A stretch of 37,893 nt of DNA from DATGZX01 sp035296965 (GCA_035296965.1 DATGZX010000421.1:1-37893); one strand, 5' to 3'. Shown: positions 23,828 to 32,996, counted from the first letter of the stretch. Made by a program: numbers and translations. Notes: a model not told the origin generated them from the sequence alone.

Positions 23828-25449
23828 TTCGTACTCGCAAGGCGCGCCTTCCAGCGCTCGACTTCCCGGAGATACTGAGTTGGCCTTTCCACGACCACTT
23901 CCACCTTCCCTGGATAGACACGACCCGATTGCCCATCGAGCGATACCGCGGAGCCCTCCTCGATGAGTTGGTCCCCGATGCGGCAAGTCTTGCCTTCCCC
24001 TTGGAAGATCAGGTCCCGGCAACCAACGATACAGACCTTGTTGAGTTGGCGGGCCACGACTGCCGCATGCGCCGTTCGTCCCCCGCGTGCTGTCAGCATC
24101 CCGGCGGAGGCTGCCAGCCCTGCGATGTCCTCCGTCGAAATGTCTGTCCGTATCAGGATGGGAGAACAACCTGTGTGGGCCAGCTTCACGGCTTTATCCG
24201 GGTCGAACACCGCTACTCCGACGGCGACCCCGGGGCTCGCCGGAATCCCGATGCCAATGGGACGGCACTTCTCGGCAGTGGCCAGGCGGATCATGTGAAT
24301 CGAGGCCAGATCGTACTCGGCAAGTCGCTCCAGGGCCATTGCCTCATCAATAAGCCCTTCGGCGACATGATCACAGGCAATGCGGAGGGCCGCCCACGCT
24401 GTCCGTTTGGCAGCGCGCGCTTGGAGCAGATAGAGATCTCCCTCCTGCACGGTGAACTCGAAGTCCTGGGCATCCTGGAACAGCAATTCCAGGCTCCGCT
24501 TGACCTGCCTGAGCTGGCCATAAAGCTCGGGAAAGGAATCCTGCAGCCTGGCCATGCCTTGAACGGATGACCGGCCTGAGACAACGTCCTCACCCTGGCT
24601 ATTTGGGAGAAACTCCAAATAAAGGTCGTTTGCGCCGGTGGCAGGGTCTCGCGTGAAGCCCACGCCAGATCCCGAAGTGCCTCCCAGGTTGCCGAACACC
24701 ATCGCCTCGACCGTGACGGCTGTCCCGGCGAGATCGTCCAGACCATGAAGGCGCCGGTATGCGACCGCCCGCGGGCTTTGCCAGGAGCGAAAAACCGCCT
24801 CGACGGCTCCCGCCAACTGAGCCACGGGGTCCTGTGGAAAGAGCTCGCCCCTCGACGTCCGAGACTCGTCAAGGAACGCTCGGGTGAGGTTTTTCAGGGC
24901 CGCGACATCCAGTTCGGTGACGGTCACGGCGCCCTCGCTCCGCATGGCCTCCGCGAGCATGCGCTCGAACGGCCCTGCAGGCAGCCCCTGCACGACTTCG
25001 GCGTAGAGCTGGATAAGGCGGCGGTAAGAGTCCCAGGCATGTCTGGGGTTGCCGGTCATTCGGATCACAGCCGGCAGAGTTCGATCGCACAGCCCCACAT
25101 CCAGGATCGTGTCAAGCATCCCTGGCATCGAGACCGCTGCTCCAGATCGAACCGCAACCAGCAGCGGCCGCCGATCTCCTCCAAAATTCAGACCGGTGGC
25201 CTTCTCCAGCTCTCGGATGCCTTGCCGGAGCAGTTCCGCCGTGCCCTCGGGCAGTCGTTCTCCGCCCTGGAGGTAGGCCCGGCACAGGGTCGTCGGCAGG
25301 ACAAAGCCGGCAGGAACAGGCAACCCGGCCTGCGCCATCCGAATCAGGTTCGCCGCTTTATTGCCGACGATCTCAGCCGACGCACCCTGAGGGCTCGCTG
25401 CCTTGCAGCCAATAAGGCACGGCCCTGCGAATCGACTCTCTGACGCCAT
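23824..25449 (-). CDS. Pyruvate phosphate dikinase-like protein lacking the PEP/pyruvate barrel
   Basis: The 541-residue product matches the first two parts of pyruvate phosphate dikinase: the ATP-grasp nucleotide domain (LLVAVRSGAAVSMPGMLDTI; MVFGNLGGTSGSGVGFTRDP; SQGEDVVSG) and the swivelling phosphohistidine domain (GGRTAHAAVVARQL, His461). It then ends, where the full enzyme of about 880 residues goes on with the PEP/pyruvate TIM barrel. It can therefore be expected to phosphorylate its own His from ATP, but has no site for PEP or pyruvate. The ATG at 25449 is preferred because GGAG lies six bases before it; an ATG at 25482 would overlap the upstream gene. It is coupled to the MgtA-like gene by an ATGA overlap. 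Confidence 0.88.
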   Translation of the reverse strand: MASESRFAGPCLIGCKAASPQGASAEIVGNKAANLIRMAQAGLPVPAGFVLPTTLCRAYLQGGERLPEGTAELLRQGIRELEKATGLNFGGDRRPLLVAVRSGAAVSMPGMLDTILDVGLCDRTLPAVIRMTGNPRHAWDSYRRLIQLYAEVVQGLPAGPFERMLAEAMRSEGAVTVTELDVAALKNLTRAFLDESRTSRGELFPQDPVAQLAGAVEAVFRSWQSPRAVAYRRLHGLDDLAGTAVTVEAMVFGNLGGTSGSGVGFTRDPATGANDLYLEFLPNSQGEDVVSGRSSVQGMARLQDSFPELYGQLRQVKRSLELLFQDAQDFEFTVQEGDLYLLQARAAKRTAWAALRIACDHVAEGLIDEAMALERLAEYDLASIHMIRLATAEKCRPIGIGIPASPGVAVGVAVFDPDKAVKLAHTGCSPILIRTDISTEDIAGLAASAGMLTARGGRTAHAAVVARQLNKVCIVGCRDLIFQGEGKTCRIGDQLIEEGSAVSLDGQSGRVYPGKVEVVVERPTQYLREVERWKARLASTK

Positions 25450-25462
25450 ACCTTGCTCCGAC

Positions 25463-27610
25463 TCACCGCCGCAGAACTTCACTGAGGATGTAGTCTCTCA
25501 AGCCGAGGGCCGAGCGCAGAAGGGCATCGGCAGCCTCCTCCAGCTTGTCGGCGATGCTGTTGACCAGGTGCCATTGCTTGAAGTCTCCCGCGAAGTCCAG
25601 GACGCTCGCCTGGACGCGACGGTGAGCGTTGTCGGTTTCGTGTTCCACCGTCAGGGTCCGGTCCACGGCCTCGAGGAAATCGGCGACATGCTCGCGCGGG
25701 CTGCCCCGGTGCAAACGGCGCGCGTTCTCTACCGCCTTGAGATACTCCTGGGCCCCTTGCAAAACCAGGCTCGCCAGGTCGTTCAGCAAACCAGATATGC
25801 CGGCTGCAACAGTCGCTGGCAAGAGACTCATCCAGAACAAGGTCTCCTCCAGCCCGTCGGCAACGTCATCGGCGTTGATCAACAAGTCGAGGACCGGACC
25901 GGGAGCGTCGCCGCGGCCATGAGCCGCTCGGCAACGGTTGACCAGTTCATCCGCCCGATGTTCCCATTTTCGCGCACGGACGACAGTCCGTTCCACCAGG
26001 TCTCGATCAAGGTTGGGGCCGGCGACTAGCAGGAGGTCTCGAGTGGCCAGGGCCAACTCCACGATGAGCGACGCATGCTCGGCCGCCAACTCGAGCAGCC
26101 CCTGGTGAACGGTATCGATGTAATGCCGCAGTTCGGCGCTGATCTGATCGCGGATCAGGAACTCCGACTGACCGGCCCGCAGCCCCTCGCTGGCCGTTTG
26201 CAAGGTGAACTTGAGGAATTCGGCCGTCCGCTCCGGCCCCAGCACATCGGACAGCTGGCCGCCTGGGGGCACGGGCAGCCTGCCTGCTTCCTGGAGCGCG
26301 TCGAAGATGAGCTGTTCTCCTCCCAGCGAAAGAAAGCCTCGATGTCCGTAGTTGTGGTCGGCTGCCCAGCGCAGCACCTCCAGGCAGACGCGCCGGGGGG
26401 CGAACTTCCGCAACCGCTTACGAGCGCGATTCCAGTCAATGAGGAAGACCAACCGTGACCCGAGAAAGGTCAGGTAGTTCAGCAGGCTCCCCTGGTCACT
26501 GGTCGTAAAAGTTCCCAGGCATAAGTGGTAGAGATCCTCGCGTTGCCCCGCCGTCCGCCTTGAAACCGTATCCTCCCAGCGCACACTAAACCGGTCGAAC
26601 AGGTTTTGGAAGAAAACCAGGCGGTCGATGTGCACGTCGGTGTAGGTGAGGGTAACGCGCGTTGCTTCGATATGTAGGACCAAGACATGGGCCTCGGTTA
26701 TGCCGATGTCGTTTTGAATCACCAGTCGCTTGCCGCTGCGGGTGGCGGTGGTACCCAGCCCCGGGTGATCGAACTTGAGTTCCCGCGTTTGGTTGATGCC
26801 GGCCATGAAGGCAGCGATCAGCGGGCGATCGTCGTCGCGCACCCCATAAACCTGGGCGCCGTCAATCGTATCGGTGGCGAGTTGCTGCTGGAGTCGATTC
26901 AATTCCTTGTGCAAATCCATGACCACCAGGTGCAGACTGTCACGCGCGGCACGCTGACCGGAAGTTAACCGATCAATGTAGTCTCCCGCGATCCGATCCG
27001 CTGCCAGACAGGGAGCCTCTGAAAGCACGAGCCGCACGCGCTCCTCAAACGCTGCGGCGTGCTGATCTCTCTTACGAGATGCTGCACCGTCCTGGGCGCG
27101 AAGTGGTGCCATCATCCGGTCGACTTCGCCTACGAGCATATCGTGGATTCGGCGGGCTCCGGGGATGAAGTAAGTGCTAGAGCCTTCCTTGCGGCTGCCC
27201 TGCACAACGAGGTCCAATTCGGCATCCGAGACACCGTAGGCCAACCGCTCTTGTTTGAGGTCTGTCGCCGGCAGGTCTGGATGGTCCGCCCTTTCACGGG
27301 CGACTTGCAGGAGCGTCATCAGATACTTAGCCCGGTCGTTGGCGGCAAGGGCTTCATTGACCAGAATCGGCAGAAGCAGCTCTTGTTCACCGAGTTCGCC
27401 AACGATCCGCGCCTTGGCCATCATTCCACCGCCCGAATTCGCAGCCAAAGAGGGGGGGGAACCGGAAGATGCGGGATCGCCAGGCTTGCCCCGGCCCCTT
27501 TCCGGGGTCGGAGATGTTGCCCGGGATGTTGGCGCTAGTGAAGCCCCTCTCTCCTTGTCTGCCCGTCTCTCTGTATCTTTGTCTTCCGGGGGTTGATCGA
27601 GTATCGCCAT
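25463..27610 (-). CDS. Large protein with C-terminal DUF47/PhoU-like domain
   Basis: The 715-residue product has a low-complexity start (1-62, rich in Pro, Gly and charged residues), a central region of about 420 residues that I do not recognise (for example SLGGEQLIFDALQEAG and NYGHRGFLSLGG), and a C-terminal helical domain (about 490-712) of the DUF47/PhoU-like type with its paired metal-site motifs (KWEHRADELVNRC, INADDVADGLEE, EHETDNAHRRV, IADKLEEAADAL). DUF47 proteins are usually tied to phosphate transport. Here it heads an operon with the PPDK-like and Mg2+ ATPase genes, 13 bases from the former. The start at 27610 has AGGAGGG right before it; an internal ATG pair at 27424/27421 would drop the low-complexity part. 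Confidence 0.75.
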   Translation of the reverse strand: MAILDQPPEDKDTERRADKERGASLAPTSRATSPTPERGRGKPGDPASSGSPPSLAANSGGGMMAKARIVGELGEQELLLPILVNEALAANDRAKYLMTLLQVARERADHPDLPATDLKQERLAYGVSDAELDLVVQGSRKEGSSTYFIPGARRIHDMLVGEVDRMMAPLRAQDGAASRKRDQHAAAFEERVRLVLSEAPCLAADRIAGDYIDRLTSGQRAARDSLHLVVMDLHKELNRLQQQLATDTIDGAQVYGVRDDDRPLIAAFMAGINQTRELKFDHPGLGTTATRSGKRLVIQNDIGITEAHVLVLHIEATRVTLTYTDVHIDRLVFFQNLFDRFSVRWEDTVSRRTAGQREDLYHLCLGTFTTSDQGSLLNYLTFLGSRLVFLIDWNRARKRLRKFAPRRVCLEVLRWAADHNYGHRGFLSLGGEQLIFDALQEAGRLPVPPGGQLSDVLGPERTAEFLKFTLQTASEGLRAGQSEFLIRDQISAELRHYIDTVHQGLLELAAEHASLIVELALATRDLLLVAGPNLDRDLVERTVVRARKWEHRADELVNRCRAAHGRGDAPGPVLDLLINADDVADGLEETLFWMSLLPATVAAGISGLLNDLASLVLQGAQEYLKAVENARRLHRGSPREHVADFLEAVDRTLTVEHETDNAHRRVQASVLDFAGDFKQWHLVNSIADKLEEAADALLRSALGLRDYILSEVLRR

Positions 27611-27909
27611 GAACCCTCCTGTACCTGCCGAATCCCGTCATAGGCCCGTTGCACCCAATCTGTTTGGGAATTCTAAGGACCAGGGTGAGCCCTTTCAGGG
27701 GGTGAAAGAGCAACTTTCAGTCCAAGATGAAATGAAGAAACAAAAAGTCTGCGAACCTCGATTCTGCGGGAATCCGAGCCCTTATGGGCCTCGCCTGCCG
27801 CGACGGGTTTCACCTGCCAGTTTCTCCCGCCTCGACGATCACTGCCAGTAAAACGTATGCTGTGCGATATCGCTCATGCACTTTTTGGAAACGCCCACCA
27901 GGAGTACCC

Positions 27910-28104
27910 ATGAAGGTGCCGCTCGCCGTCCGCGTTCATCCACTTGGCGAGACCACAATCGCCGCGATGATTTTGCTTGAGCACTCGATCACGCTGCCGC
28001 ACAATAGGAATGTCACGCCTCCAACCCTGAACTGCCCGGAAGCGGATTCCGTGGCGGACGCGCGTTCCACAGGCTGCGCCAGAAAGGATGTACGATGTCG
28101 CTGA
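27910..28104 (+). CDS. Possible 64-residue leader ORF before the oxidoreductase
   Basis: ATG at 27910 has AGGAG six bases before it and opens a frame of 64 codons that ends 10 bases inside the next gene (start 28095). The peptide (MKVPLAVRVHPLGETTIAAM...) has no signal peptide, membrane helix or known motif. The ribosome site and the overlap are the only support. It could be a translated leader or chance. Confidence 0.3.
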   Translation: MKVPLAVRVHPLGETTIAAMILLEHSITLPHNRNVTPPTLNCPEADSVADARSTGCARKDVRCR

Positions 28105-29558
28105 CTCGCCGATCTTTCCTGAAACGCTCTCTTGCCGCTGCCGCCGGCGTCACCATTGCTGGGACGAAGTCGTCCGGCAGAGTGCTGGGGGCCAACGACA
28201 CTATCCGCATCGCCGTCGCCGGTCTCAATGGCCGGGGCGGAGCGCACGTCGGCGCGTGGACCGGCATGAAGGGTGTGGAGTTGGTTTACCTAATCGATCC
28301 GGACACGCGCACCTACGATGGTCGGCTCAAACAGGTGGCCGGCAAGGGAAGGAAGGAACCGCAGGTCATCAAGGACGTCCGGCCAGCGCTCGACGATAAG
28401 ACCCTCGATGCCCTGTCGATCGCCACGCCCAACCATTGGCATGCCCTCATGACCTTATGGGGCTGCCAGGCGGGCAAAGATGTCTACGTCGAAAAACCAT
28501 GCAGCCATAACATCCACGAAGGCCGGATTGCTGTCGAGGCGGCCCGCAAGTACAGCCGCATCGTCCAGCATGGGACGCAAAACCGCAGCCGGCAGGATTT
28601 CGCGGATGTGGTCGCGGCGATCAAGTCGGGCAAGCTCGGCCGGCTGCTGGTTTCGCGCGGCCTGTGTTACAAGTCCACGCTGCGCGGCGGATTGGGAACA
28701 CGGGGCAGCATCGGCTATGCCAAGCCGACTGATCCGCCGGCGGCCCTCGATTTCAATCTCTGGCTGGGGCCGGCTGCGGAGCAAGCCTATCACTCGAACC
28801 TCGTTCCGTATCGCTGGCACTGGTTCTGGGATTTCGGCAATGGCGACATCGGCAACCAGGGCGTGCACGAAATGGACAAGGCCCGCTGGGTCATTCCCAA
28901 CGCCACGCTGCCCCGGAGCGTGTTTAGCCTGGGCGGGCGCTTGGGCTATCGCGACCAGGGCCAGACTCCGAGTTCGCAGATCGCGGTCTTCGATTACGGC
29001 GAGACCCAGCTCATCTTCGAAGTGCGTGGCTTGCCTTCCAAGGGATACTTGGGCGAACAGGTAGGCAACATCTGCCATCTCGAGGCGGGCACGATTGTCG
29101 ACACGAAATTCTTCCCGAAGGGAAGCGACAAGCCGGCGCCGCTGCCGCGGATCGAGGGAGCGGAGCGGCGCGGGCCGGGAGCCGGCGATCATTTCGCCAA
29201 TTTCATCGAGGCCGTGCGCAGCCGCCAGACCGGCGATCTCAATGCGCCCGTCATCGAGGGCCACTACTCGGCGGCCCTCTGCCATCTCGCCAATATGTCG
29301 TACCGGCTGGGCCAGGAGGTGCCGTTCAATCCGCGCACCAAGGCATTCGGCGACAACAAGGACGCCTACGAAAGCCTTGCGCGCATGGAGGACTACCTCA
29401 AGGAAAATCACGTCAACCTTGAAGAGACGAAATATCAGCTTGGCCGAAAGCTCACCGTCGACGCCCATTCCGAAACGATCGTGGGCGACCCGGAAGCGAC
29501 GAAGCTGCTTAGTCGCAGCTACCGCAAGCCGTTTGTCGTTCCCGAAAAGCTCGGCTGA
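28095..29558 (+). CDS. TAT-exported Gfo/Idh/MocA family oxidoreductase
   Basis: The 487-residue product starts with a twin-arginine signal (TRRSFLKRSLAAAAGVTIAG), so it folds with its cofactor before export. The Rossmann domain follows (IRIAVAGLNGRGGAHV), with the family motif VYVEKPCSHN holding the catalytic Lys, and then the C-terminal alpha/beta domain with FDFNLWLGPA and WDFGNGDIGNQGVHEMD, typical of the large planctomycete branch. It should use bound NAD(P) on a sugar or inositol-like substrate in the periplasm. AAAGGA stands before the ATG. It appears monocistronic, with a weak hairpin at its end. Substrate cannot be told. Confidence 0.92.
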   Translation: MSLTRRSFLKRSLAAAAGVTIAGTKSSGRVLGANDTIRIAVAGLNGRGGAHVGAWTGMKGVELVYLIDPDTRTYDGRLKQVAGKGRKEPQVIKDVRPALDDKTLDALSIATPNHWHALMTLWGCQAGKDVYVEKPCSHNIHEGRIAVEAARKYSRIVQHGTQNRSRQDFADVVAAIKSGKLGRLLVSRGLCYKSTLRGGLGTRGSIGYAKPTDPPAALDFNLWLGPAAEQAYHSNLVPYRWHWFWDFGNGDIGNQGVHEMDKARWVIPNATLPRSVFSLGGRLGYRDQGQTPSSQIAVFDYGETQLIFEVRGLPSKGYLGEQVGNICHLEAGTIVDTKFFPKGSDKPAPLPRIEGAERRGPGAGDHFANFIEAVRSRQTGDLNAPVIEGHYSAALCHLANMSYRLGQEVPFNPRTKAFGDNKDAYESLARMEDYLKENHVNLEETKYQLGRKLTVDAHSETIVGDPEATKLLSRSYRKPFVVPEKLG

Positions 29559-29566
29559 CCCAGCCG
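29552..29566 (+). terminator. Weak terminator-like hairpin
   Basis: CGGCTG-ACC-CAGCCG overlaps the stop codon of the oxidoreductase gene and is followed by GTATTTT. The stem is only six pairs and the loop three bases, so this is tentative. Confidence 0.3.
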
Positions 29567-29742
29567 GTATTTTGAGACTATCCAACAGAAAAAAAGCAGC
29601 CCCTGTGCAAATAAAGACCTTGCGAATAAGCAACCCAGGGTTGTACGTCGACAGGTAGGCTGACGAACGTCGCGATTCCCACGTGATCGCCGGCAAACGG
29701 TGCGAGCGCGGCAACGCCGTCATGCGTGGGCCCCGATCTCCA

Positions 29743-29748
29743 TATAAT
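29743..29748 (+). promoter_or_regulatory. Candidate -10 box TATAAT
   Basis: A consensus TATAAT lies 88 bases before the start of the HlyD-like gene in otherwise GC-rich non-coding DNA. No good -35 box is seen 16-18 bases upstream, so it is only a candidate. Confidence 0.25.
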
Positions 29749-29835
29749 AAACTTCCGCACCCTGATCGATGGATACCGCCACAGCTCCGGTAAACCTCGG
29801 CACAACCTAGCCGCACGGCAAGAAAGGAAACTTCA

Positions 29836-31341
29836 ATGGTCAGGCGTTCGTATCGTCTTTTATGGCTCGTCCCCGCCTTGCTACTTGCTGGCTGCGAGGC
29901 CGTCGAGGCGACAGAGCAGGAAAAGGACACTAAAGCCAAAACCGCCGAGGCCCCAGCGGCCCCTGCCGCCAAAGGAGCCACCTGCAAGGTCGAGAAAGCT
30001 GATTTCAAGATCGAGATCCCCCTCAAGGGCGTCCTGGAGGCGGAGCACACCTCGGAAATCTCCCTCAAGCCCAAGGCCTGGACGCCCATGGTGATGCCTT
30101 CGTCGCTTATCGTGCAGAAGGCGGTGGAGCAGGGGACCGCCGTCAAGAAGGGCGAAGTACTCGTGGAGTTCGATCTGGAGAAGATCGACCGGGCCCTCAA
30201 GGACCTGCGCGAGGAGCGTAAACATACCGAGATCGCCATCAAGCAGGCCCAGGAAGACCTCGCGATGACGGAGAAATCGACGCCTATCGACCTGGCTGCC
30301 GCCGAGCGCGCCAAGAAGATCGCCGACGAAGACCTGGCAAAGTTTCTCAAGGTGGACAGGCCGCTGGCCGAGGAAAGTGCCAAGCATGCCCTCGAGAACG
30401 CCGAGTTTGCCCTGCAGTCCACGCAGGAGGAGCTGAAACAACTCCAGAAGATGTATCGCGACAAGGACCTAACCGAGGAAACGGAGGAATTCATCCTCAG
30501 GCGGCAAAAGCACATGGTGCGCTTCATGGAATTTCAACTGAAATCCGCGCGCATCCATACCGACGACACGCTCCGGCTCGACCTGCCGCGCCGGGAAGTG
30601 AACATGCACGAAACGGCCACCAAGTCGGAACTGGCCTGGGAGAAGGCGCGCGACGGCTTGCCTCTGTCCCTGAGGCAGAAACGCCTGGCTCTCGAAAAAC
30701 TGAAGTATGATGCCGGCAAGGCGCGGCAAAAGCTCGACAACCTGGAGGAAGATCGAAAGTTGCTGACGGTGCACTCCCCGGCCGACGGCATCGTCTATTA
30801 CGGCAAGGCCACGCAAGGTCAGTGGTCGACCAGCAGCGCGGCCACGAAGCTTCAGCACGGCGGCTCCGTGTCGCCGGAAGAAGTCTTCATGACCGTCGTT
30901 CAAACCCGCCCACTGTCCGTGCGCGCGGTCGTCGAGGAAAAGGACCTGCACCTGCTCCAGCCGGGGCTAAAGGGCAAGGTGGTGGTCGCCGGTTACCCTG
31001 ACGTCAAGCTTTCCGGTCAGGTTGCCCAGGTATCGAGCATCCCGCAGACTCCTGGAAACTTCGAGGCGCGCGTCAATGTCGAGCCGGGCGACGACGCCAA
31101 GGCGATCATGCCGGGGATGGCCTGCAGCGTCAAGGTTCTCGCCTATCAGAAGAAAAATGTCCTGGTTGTTCCCGACAGCGCCGTTCTTTCCGACGACGAT
31201 GACGGCCACTATGTCCTGCTGCCCGTCAAGGGAGGCAAGCCGGAGCATCGCACCGTCAAGATCGGCAAACGCTGGGGCGGCAAGACCGAGATCCTGGAAG
31301 GCCTCAACGAAGGCGACGAGATCTCTTGCACCAAGCCGTAA
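29836..31341 (+). CDS. HlyD-like membrane fusion lipoprotein
   Basis: The 501-residue product has a lipoprotein signal (lipobox LLAGC, Cys20), a spacer rich in Ala, Lys and Glu, a split biotinyl-lipoyl-like domain (EISLKPKAWTPMVMP...VKKGEVLVEFD and LLTVHSPADGIVYYG), a coiled-coil hairpin of about 180 residues between the halves, and beta-barrel and membrane-proximal domains after it (VEEKDLHLLQPG, FEARVNVEP, VPDSAVL). That is the adaptor of a tripartite efflux pump or ABC exporter. No pump or ABC gene is adjacent, so its partner lies elsewhere or the protein works differently. Its stop nearly abuts the next gene (about 23 bases), so they are probably one transcript. Confidence 0.85.
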   Translation: MVRRSYRLLWLVPALLLAGCEAVEATEQEKDTKAKTAEAPAAPAAKGATCKVEKADFKIEIPLKGVLEAEHTSEISLKPKAWTPMVMPSSLIVQKAVEQGTAVKKGEVLVEFDLEKIDRALKDLREERKHTEIAIKQAQEDLAMTEKSTPIDLAAAERAKKIADEDLAKFLKVDRPLAEESAKHALENAEFALQSTQEELKQLQKMYRDKDLTEETEEFILRRQKHMVRFMEFQLKSARIHTDDTLRLDLPRREVNMHETATKSELAWEKARDGLPLSLRQKRLALEKLKYDAGKARQKLDNLEEDRKLLTVHSPADGIVYYGKATQGQWSTSSAATKLQHGGSVSPEEVFMTVVQTRPLSVRAVVEEKDLHLLQPGLKGKVVVAGYPDVKLSGQVAQVSSIPQTPGNFEARVNVEPGDDAKAIMPGMACSVKVLAYQKKNVLVVPDSAVLSDDDDGHYVLLPVKGGKPEHRTVKIGKRWGGKTEILEGLNEGDEISCTKP

Positions 31342-31364
31342 AGGGACTTAAGGGCTCGCATGTC

Positions 31365-32576
31365 ATGATGCACCGATATATAGCGTTATCCCTGCTGCTT
31401 TTGGCCGGCGCCATGTTCAGCGCACTTGCTGCCCCGCCGCCCAAGCCGCCGCAAGCATCCGCTAACACGCCGACGCCGACGGCTCCCAATCTCCACCCGA
31501 AAGAACCAACGCCCCTTTCCCCCGGCGAACTCCAGGCGTCGATCGACCGCGGTGTCGCTTTCCTGGTGAAAAACCAGAACAAGGATGGCTCGTGGGGCTC
31601 GGCCGGCAAGACCAAGCAGCTTAACATCATTGCCGACGTCGGCTCGCAGCACGCATTTCGCGTGGCCGTGACGGCCTTGTGCGTCTCCGCTCTCATCGAG
31701 ACAGGCCCCAACTCGACCGAGGCAAAACAGGCGCTCGACCGCGGCACAGCTTTTCTCTATGAGGAGCTGCCCAAGGTCCGCCGCGACAATGAGATGCTGA
31801 TTTACAACATCTGGACTCACGGCTACGGCATCCAGGCGCTCGTGCACCTATATGGCCGGCTGCCCAAGGACGACAAGGAAGGCCGGCGGAAGATCGAAGA
31901 CCTGATCCGCGGCCAGTACGATCGCCTGACGCGCTACGAATCGGCCGAGGGCGGTTGGGGCTATTATGACTTCGACGCCGGCAGCCAACGGCCGGCCGCC
32001 TCGTCCACCAGCTTCATGAACGCGGCCGTGCTCGAAGCCTTCTACGAAGCCAAGCAAATCGGCGTAGCGCCGCCCGAGAAGCTGGTGAAGCGCTCGGTCG
32101 CGATTACCAGGCAGCAGCGCTTACCCGACTTCTCTTATCTTTATGGAACATACCTCTGGCAAAGGCCGGCGGTGGGCATCAATCGCCCGGGCGGCAGCCT
32201 GGGCCGCTCCCAGGCCTGCAACCTGGCGCTGCGGCTCTGGGGGGACAAAACAGTGACCGACCAGGTGCTCAAGACCTGGCTCGACCGCCTGATCACGCGC
32301 AACGGCTGGCTCGACATGGGGCGCAAACGGCCCATTCCGCACGAATCGTTCTTCATGGTAGCGGGCTACTTTTACTACTTCGGCCACTACTACGCGTCGA
32401 TGTGCATCGAGCAGCTCAAGCACGAAGACCGGCCCTTCTACCAGGACCACCTGGGCAACATCCTCCTGGCGGTGCAAGAAAAGGACGGCTCATGGTGGGA
32501 TTACCCCCTCTACAACTACGGCCAATACTGGGGCACGCCGATGGCAATTATGTCACTGGAACGCTGCCGCAAGTAA
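31365..32576 (+). CDS. Secreted protein with squalene-cyclase/prenyltransferase-type repeats
   Basis: The 403-residue product has a signal peptide (MMHRYIALSLLLLAGAMFSA) and a Pro-rich linker, then repeats of the alpha/alpha toroid fold seen in terpene cyclases and prenyltransferase beta subunits, with the motifs QNKDGSWGSAG, SAEGGWGYYDF and KDGSWWDYPLYNYG. The catalytic DxDD of squalene-hopene cyclase is not seen, so it is probably not a cyclase. Many planctomycetes carry such secreted proteins without known role. The ATG at 31365 is chosen as it starts the signal peptide; AAGGG lies 10-14 bases before it, and the frame open from 31326 overlaps the HlyD-like gene. Confidence 0.8.
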   Translation: MMHRYIALSLLLLAGAMFSALAAPPPKPPQASANTPTPTAPNLHPKEPTPLSPGELQASIDRGVAFLVKNQNKDGSWGSAGKTKQLNIIADVGSQHAFRVAVTALCVSALIETGPNSTEAKQALDRGTAFLYEELPKVRRDNEMLIYNIWTHGYGIQALVHLYGRLPKDDKEGRRKIEDLIRGQYDRLTRYESAEGGWGYYDFDAGSQRPAASSTSFMNAAVLEAFYEAKQIGVAPPEKLVKRSVAITRQQRLPDFSYLYGTYLWQRPAVGINRPGGSLGRSQACNLALRLWGDKTVTDQVLKTWLDRLITRNGWLDMGRKRPIPHESFFMVAGYFYYFGHYYASMCIEQLKHEDRPFYQDHLGNILLAVQEKDGSWWDYPLYNYGQYWGTPMAIMSLERCRK

Positions 32577-32662
32577 GTCGGAAGAGATGGGGTCACCGCG
32601 GAAATGACGGTCGAAATCCAGTAGTTCATCGAGAAACACTAACGGCGAAAAGGAAAAAAGCC

Positions 32663-32872
32663 ATGAAGATCGGGGCACGAAATCGTCTGGATGGGGAAGT
32701 CGTGGAAATCAAGCGTGGCACCTTGATGTGCCAGGTCAAGGTAAAAATAGCCGGCGCTGCGATCATGGAATCGGTAATGACGCTGGATTCACTGGATGAG
32801 TTGGGCATCAAGATTGGGGATAAAGTCCGAGTTGCCGTCAAAGCAGTGAACGTGATGCTCATTAAAGACTAG
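32663..32872 (+). CDS. Molbindin-like Mop/TOBE protein
   Basis: The 69-residue product is a single Mop domain: MKIGARNRLDGEVVEIKRGT at the start, the ASVT-like turn replaced by ESVMTLDSLDELG, and IGDKVRVAVKAVNVML at the end. Such proteins bind molybdate or tungstate as oligomers and act as cytoplasmic stores. AGGAAAAAAG precedes the ATG. No molybdate transporter, ModE or molybdoenzyme gene is near. The frame open from 32402 includes cyclase-like gene DNA and should be ignored. Confidence 0.85.
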   Translation: MKIGARNRLDGEVVEIKRGTLMCQVKVKIAGAAIMESVMTLDSLDELGIKIGDKVRVAVKAVNVMLIKD

Positions 32873-32996
32873 CAACCCGACTACCTGATCGACTCCGGCC
32901 TGTTCCACGTCTTCGACGACGACGACCGGCAGCGCTACGTCGAGGTCTTGGCGAGCGTGTCGAGGCACGGCGGCCGGCTATTCGTGCCCCGCTTTT
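32873..32996 (+). pseudogene. Fragment of a class I SAM methyltransferase
   Basis: Directly after the Mop stop codon, the frame starting at 32873 reads QPDYLIDSGLFHVFDDDDRQ and RYVEVLASV...GGRLFV. This matches the middle of TPMT-like class I methyltransferases (DSGLFHxFDDxDRxRYVESL...GGRLF), but the nucleotide-binding part before it and the rest after it are missing, and there is no start. It is a decayed remnant, about 40 codons long. Confidence 0.65.

Noticed and set aside
28455..30527. Long 690-codon minus-strand frame opposite the oxidoreductase and HlyD-like genes
   Set aside because: It crosses two well-supported genes and the gap between them, is rich in Ser, Arg and Ala in shadow fashion and has no family motif; a product of codon bias on the other strand.
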